Source of the DNA: Rhytidiadelphus loreus
Lineage: Eukaryota > Streptophyta > Bryopsida > Hypnales > Hylocomiaceae
Length of the DNA: 64,000 bases
Assembly: GCA_947034895.1 (NCBI GenBank)
Contig: OX344761.1
Span: 76,073,839-76,137,838 of the forward strand
Direction: 5' to 3'
In this document: piece after piece, positions 61,789 through 64,000 of the stretch
How the letters are laid out: each line of letters starts with the position of its first letter
Position numbering within the stretch: position 1 is the stretch's first letter
Position numbers and translations under genes: made by a program
The notes under the pieces: generated by a model
What the model saw: the letters and a program-made list of their open reading frames with translations, nothing else
What the model was told of the DNA's origin: nothing
The model's database searches: none

Positions 61789-64000
61789 TCAGTTACTCTG
61801 GTAATCATGTCTACGAGATCGGGTAACAGGGCGCCCTACCCTGCGTCTTCTCCCAACTAGAGCTTCAGAGAGACAATCCACAGACTCGTCAATAGTGTCG
61901 GCAGTCAGATCTAAATCATGCCCTGCGAAGGGAGCCCTTTGGTTTAGCTCTCGCAGGAGTTGTCCAGCGGCTGCAGCAGTGCAGGTCTTTTCCATTGAAG
62001 GCTGAGGCCTGCAAGCAAGAATCACACTCTCATTGTGAGCATTCTCATAGTGTATCTGAGCTCCCTTTATGAATACAAACCAATGACCCAGAACCTGACG
62101 AAAACATCAGCACTGGTTCTGGTGGAACGAAAAGCAAACATATATACCAAAAGACTCTGCTGCAACACACTTGGTGACCAACCCAATGAATGACATTCTC
62201 ATTGCAAAAGGGCACAACAATGAGTTGGTGCTCACCGAAGGCCGTGAATGGAGGAGAATTCGTCGGGCGAAAGCGATAAACATGGCATTCCGCTCCCTTC
62301 CCAGACAGTGGATGCTCGTTCCTGCAGGAAGTTCCACTCATTTTCATTAACACAAATATACTTCCTCACTAGATTGACAGAGTTCTTAACGGTAAGTTAC
62401 GAGGCATCAAATTCATGGAGACCTCATATATTAAGTTTATATTTGTGTAACGTTTGACGACTCAATGTTAAGGTAAAGGTAAGTGTACCCACAATCGACA
62501 CTAAGAGCTAAAAACTACATTATTTATACTGGATCTTATTGGCAAGTGATACAGGATTCCAACGTTATGAGTTATGCATTATTTGGACACTGTATGGATA
62601 AGTTATGAAATTTCAATGGAAGTATTACTTGAAGGTTTACCAACAATTGACACTAGGCTCTCATAGGCTGTCATGTTGTTATCTTCTGTCATCAATATCT
62701 AGGTCTTTGTGTTGCATTTTAGTCCAAATGTAGGTGTTGCATGTTGGGCACTGATGAATTATGGGTGCACATACCTTACTGACATGTTAGTGTCATTGGT
62801 AATAACATTGGAGACTATTAAATTAACATTACACCAACTATAGTTTGACATCAATTTAATATCGATCTAGTGTTCAACAAGATAATCACGAACTTACCAT
62901 TGACAACTTTATCACTCTGATGGAGTTATCTTTTGAGAGGTAGTCCACTTGGTCCAAAGAAACTAATGCCAAAGACGAAGGTATTGAGTGTCAGATAGCA
63001 TGTCCAGGGATTCTGAACATACCTGGAGGCGGCTGACCATAGCTCTAGAGTTGCTCCATGTTCCATCGATCATGACGAAGTTAAGTGGTTTCAACTGGGA
63101 GTCAAGAAAAAAGAGAATTAGAAAGAAAGAACATAGGATGACCGAAACAGGGCGACACTGGAAATTGCTGAATGGAAACATCGGTGACATGAGTAACTCG
63201 CCTCACTCTTTTTGTGAGCCTCTTCGTTATAGCATTGGGGTGAACTTAATTTGCTCACGGTGATCTCAAGCTCGTTTTTAGCCGGGTAAACACACCACAC
63301 ATGGTCCCTCCCTACAATGATGGTAGATTAGCCCATGACTTGGTACAACTCAACAACCCCAAAGTAAAAGCTGAACTTGAAGAAACTTTCCTAGTTACAA
63401 AAGAAGAGGGAACGTGAAACTTCATCCAAAGCAAGTGGGCACATTGATGGCATTGCTCCATACGTAAAAAGGAGAATCAAACCTGCCTGTTGGAGGGCAT
63501 CCCACATGACATCTTCGTGTAGCTGTATACCGCACACACACAATTGGACCTGGTTTCCGAGGGTTTGCCACAACAATTTGCCCGTGTTGTTCTTCCGCAG
63601 AAAGTCCTGTCAAAATGCAAAATAGTTCAGAAAATGATCAAGGAGTACGTTCATAACGTTCTTGAAAGAAGTTGATTACGCATTGGACTCGTCTGCTAAT
63701 TCAAGATAAAATTGGGGTAAGCAGGATGCCCTGAAGTATTTTTTTTCGGCACATATTCTCTTACATTTTGAGTTCAAGAACGAAAGTGTTGATACTCAAC
63801 AAAATATTGTAGGCAAGTGTAGTTCCAGCGAACAATAGTGCAATTACAGTGAAAAGGGTGTGTGGTCAACACCGCTCTAAATTGTTATTTACAATAATAC
63901 TTGCCATCACAAAACGAAGATAATCCAGAGGCAGCTAGAAAAAAGTTGAATCCATACCTTAGGATGCATGTAGACCCAAACACGGACATGCTGCCATAAA
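61789..64000 (-). CDS. DTW-domain protein, probable tRNA-uridine aminocarboxypropyltransferase (5' end outside window)
   Basis: Six exons are visible: 63958-64000 (partial), 63483-63606, 63259-63311, 63023-63094, 62236-62321 and 61789-62008. They keep phase and give about 198 residues. Key motifs in order are VWVYMHPKDFLRKNNTGKLL, LHEDVMWDALQQAG, WCVYPAKNEL, then NFVMIDGTWSNSRAM with the family's D-x-T-W signature, MPCLSLSP and RPQPSMEKTCTAAAAGQLL. DTW-domain proteins (bacterial TapT, human DTWD1/2) transfer the 3-amino-3-carboxypropyl group from S-adenosylmethionine to uridine in tRNA, making acp3U. The C-terminal tail is Arg-rich (GRRRRVGRPVTRSRR). The N-terminal part, which in the family carries zinc-binding cysteines, lies beyond the window. 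A spacer that homologues carry before the DGTW block seems short here. Confidence 0.85.
62360..62935. mobile_element. Inverted-repeat insertion in an intron of the DTW-domain gene
   Basis: The left AGTTCTTAACGGTAAGTTAC is roughly inverted at the right (CGAACTTACCATTGACAACT). The roughly 575-bp interval is AT-rich and almost fills the intron 62322-63022. The ends resemble those of the 51899-52165 insertion in the Nudix gene. Confidence 0.4.

Overview
The window is nuclear DNA from a land plant. The genes have GT-AG introns, and several belong to families that are plant-specific or have clear plant-type architecture: an LRR-VIII-type receptor kinase, an AWPM-19 membrane protein, a plant LRR receptor-like protein and a plant-style rhomboid with a RanBP2 zinc finger. 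The intergenic DNA is very AT-rich and full of small non-autonomous DNA transposons; I saw no LTR retrotransposon. The species cannot be fixed. A non-seed plant such as a bryophyte is possible, but that is a weak inference. Exon borders below were read by hand from splice sites, reading phase and family similarity; no transcript data were available.

Layout. 1-3500: transposon-derived repeats. 3515-4667 (-): two-exon APC15-like subunit of the anaphase-promoting complex. 7366-9226 (-): rhomboid protease of the RBL14 type. 9.2-17.2 kb: repeat desert with hAT-like and TTAA-bounded elements. 17546-18450 (+): V-ATPase subunit G. 19952-29871 (-): a 20-exon LRR-VIII receptor kinase with one leucine-rich repeat per exon and a transposon in intron 1. 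30-33 kb: repeats, and one doubtful small ORF. 33340-37928 (-): 11-exon casein kinase 1. 39743-40767 (+): AWPM-19-like protein. 41661-44375 (-): intronless LRR receptor-like protein without kinase. 44.4-51 kb: repeats. 51103-54208 (-): Nudix ADP-sugar diphosphatase of the NUDT14 type. 55-61.7 kb: repeats and relics. 61789-64000 (-): DTW-domain tRNA modification protein, cut off by the window edge at its 5' end.

The genes do not form a pathway. Housekeeping functions (cell-cycle ubiquitin ligase, proton pumping, tRNA modification, nucleotide-sugar turnover, intramembrane proteolysis) are interspersed with two cell-surface LRR receptors. The most striking non-genic signal is a set of repeat ends that all read TTAA followed by CCC(C) and are inverted at the other end. 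This resembles the target-site and terminus rules of piggyBac transposons, a superfamily not normally listed for flowering plants. Two such elements appear to share a single TTAA at 1087-1090.
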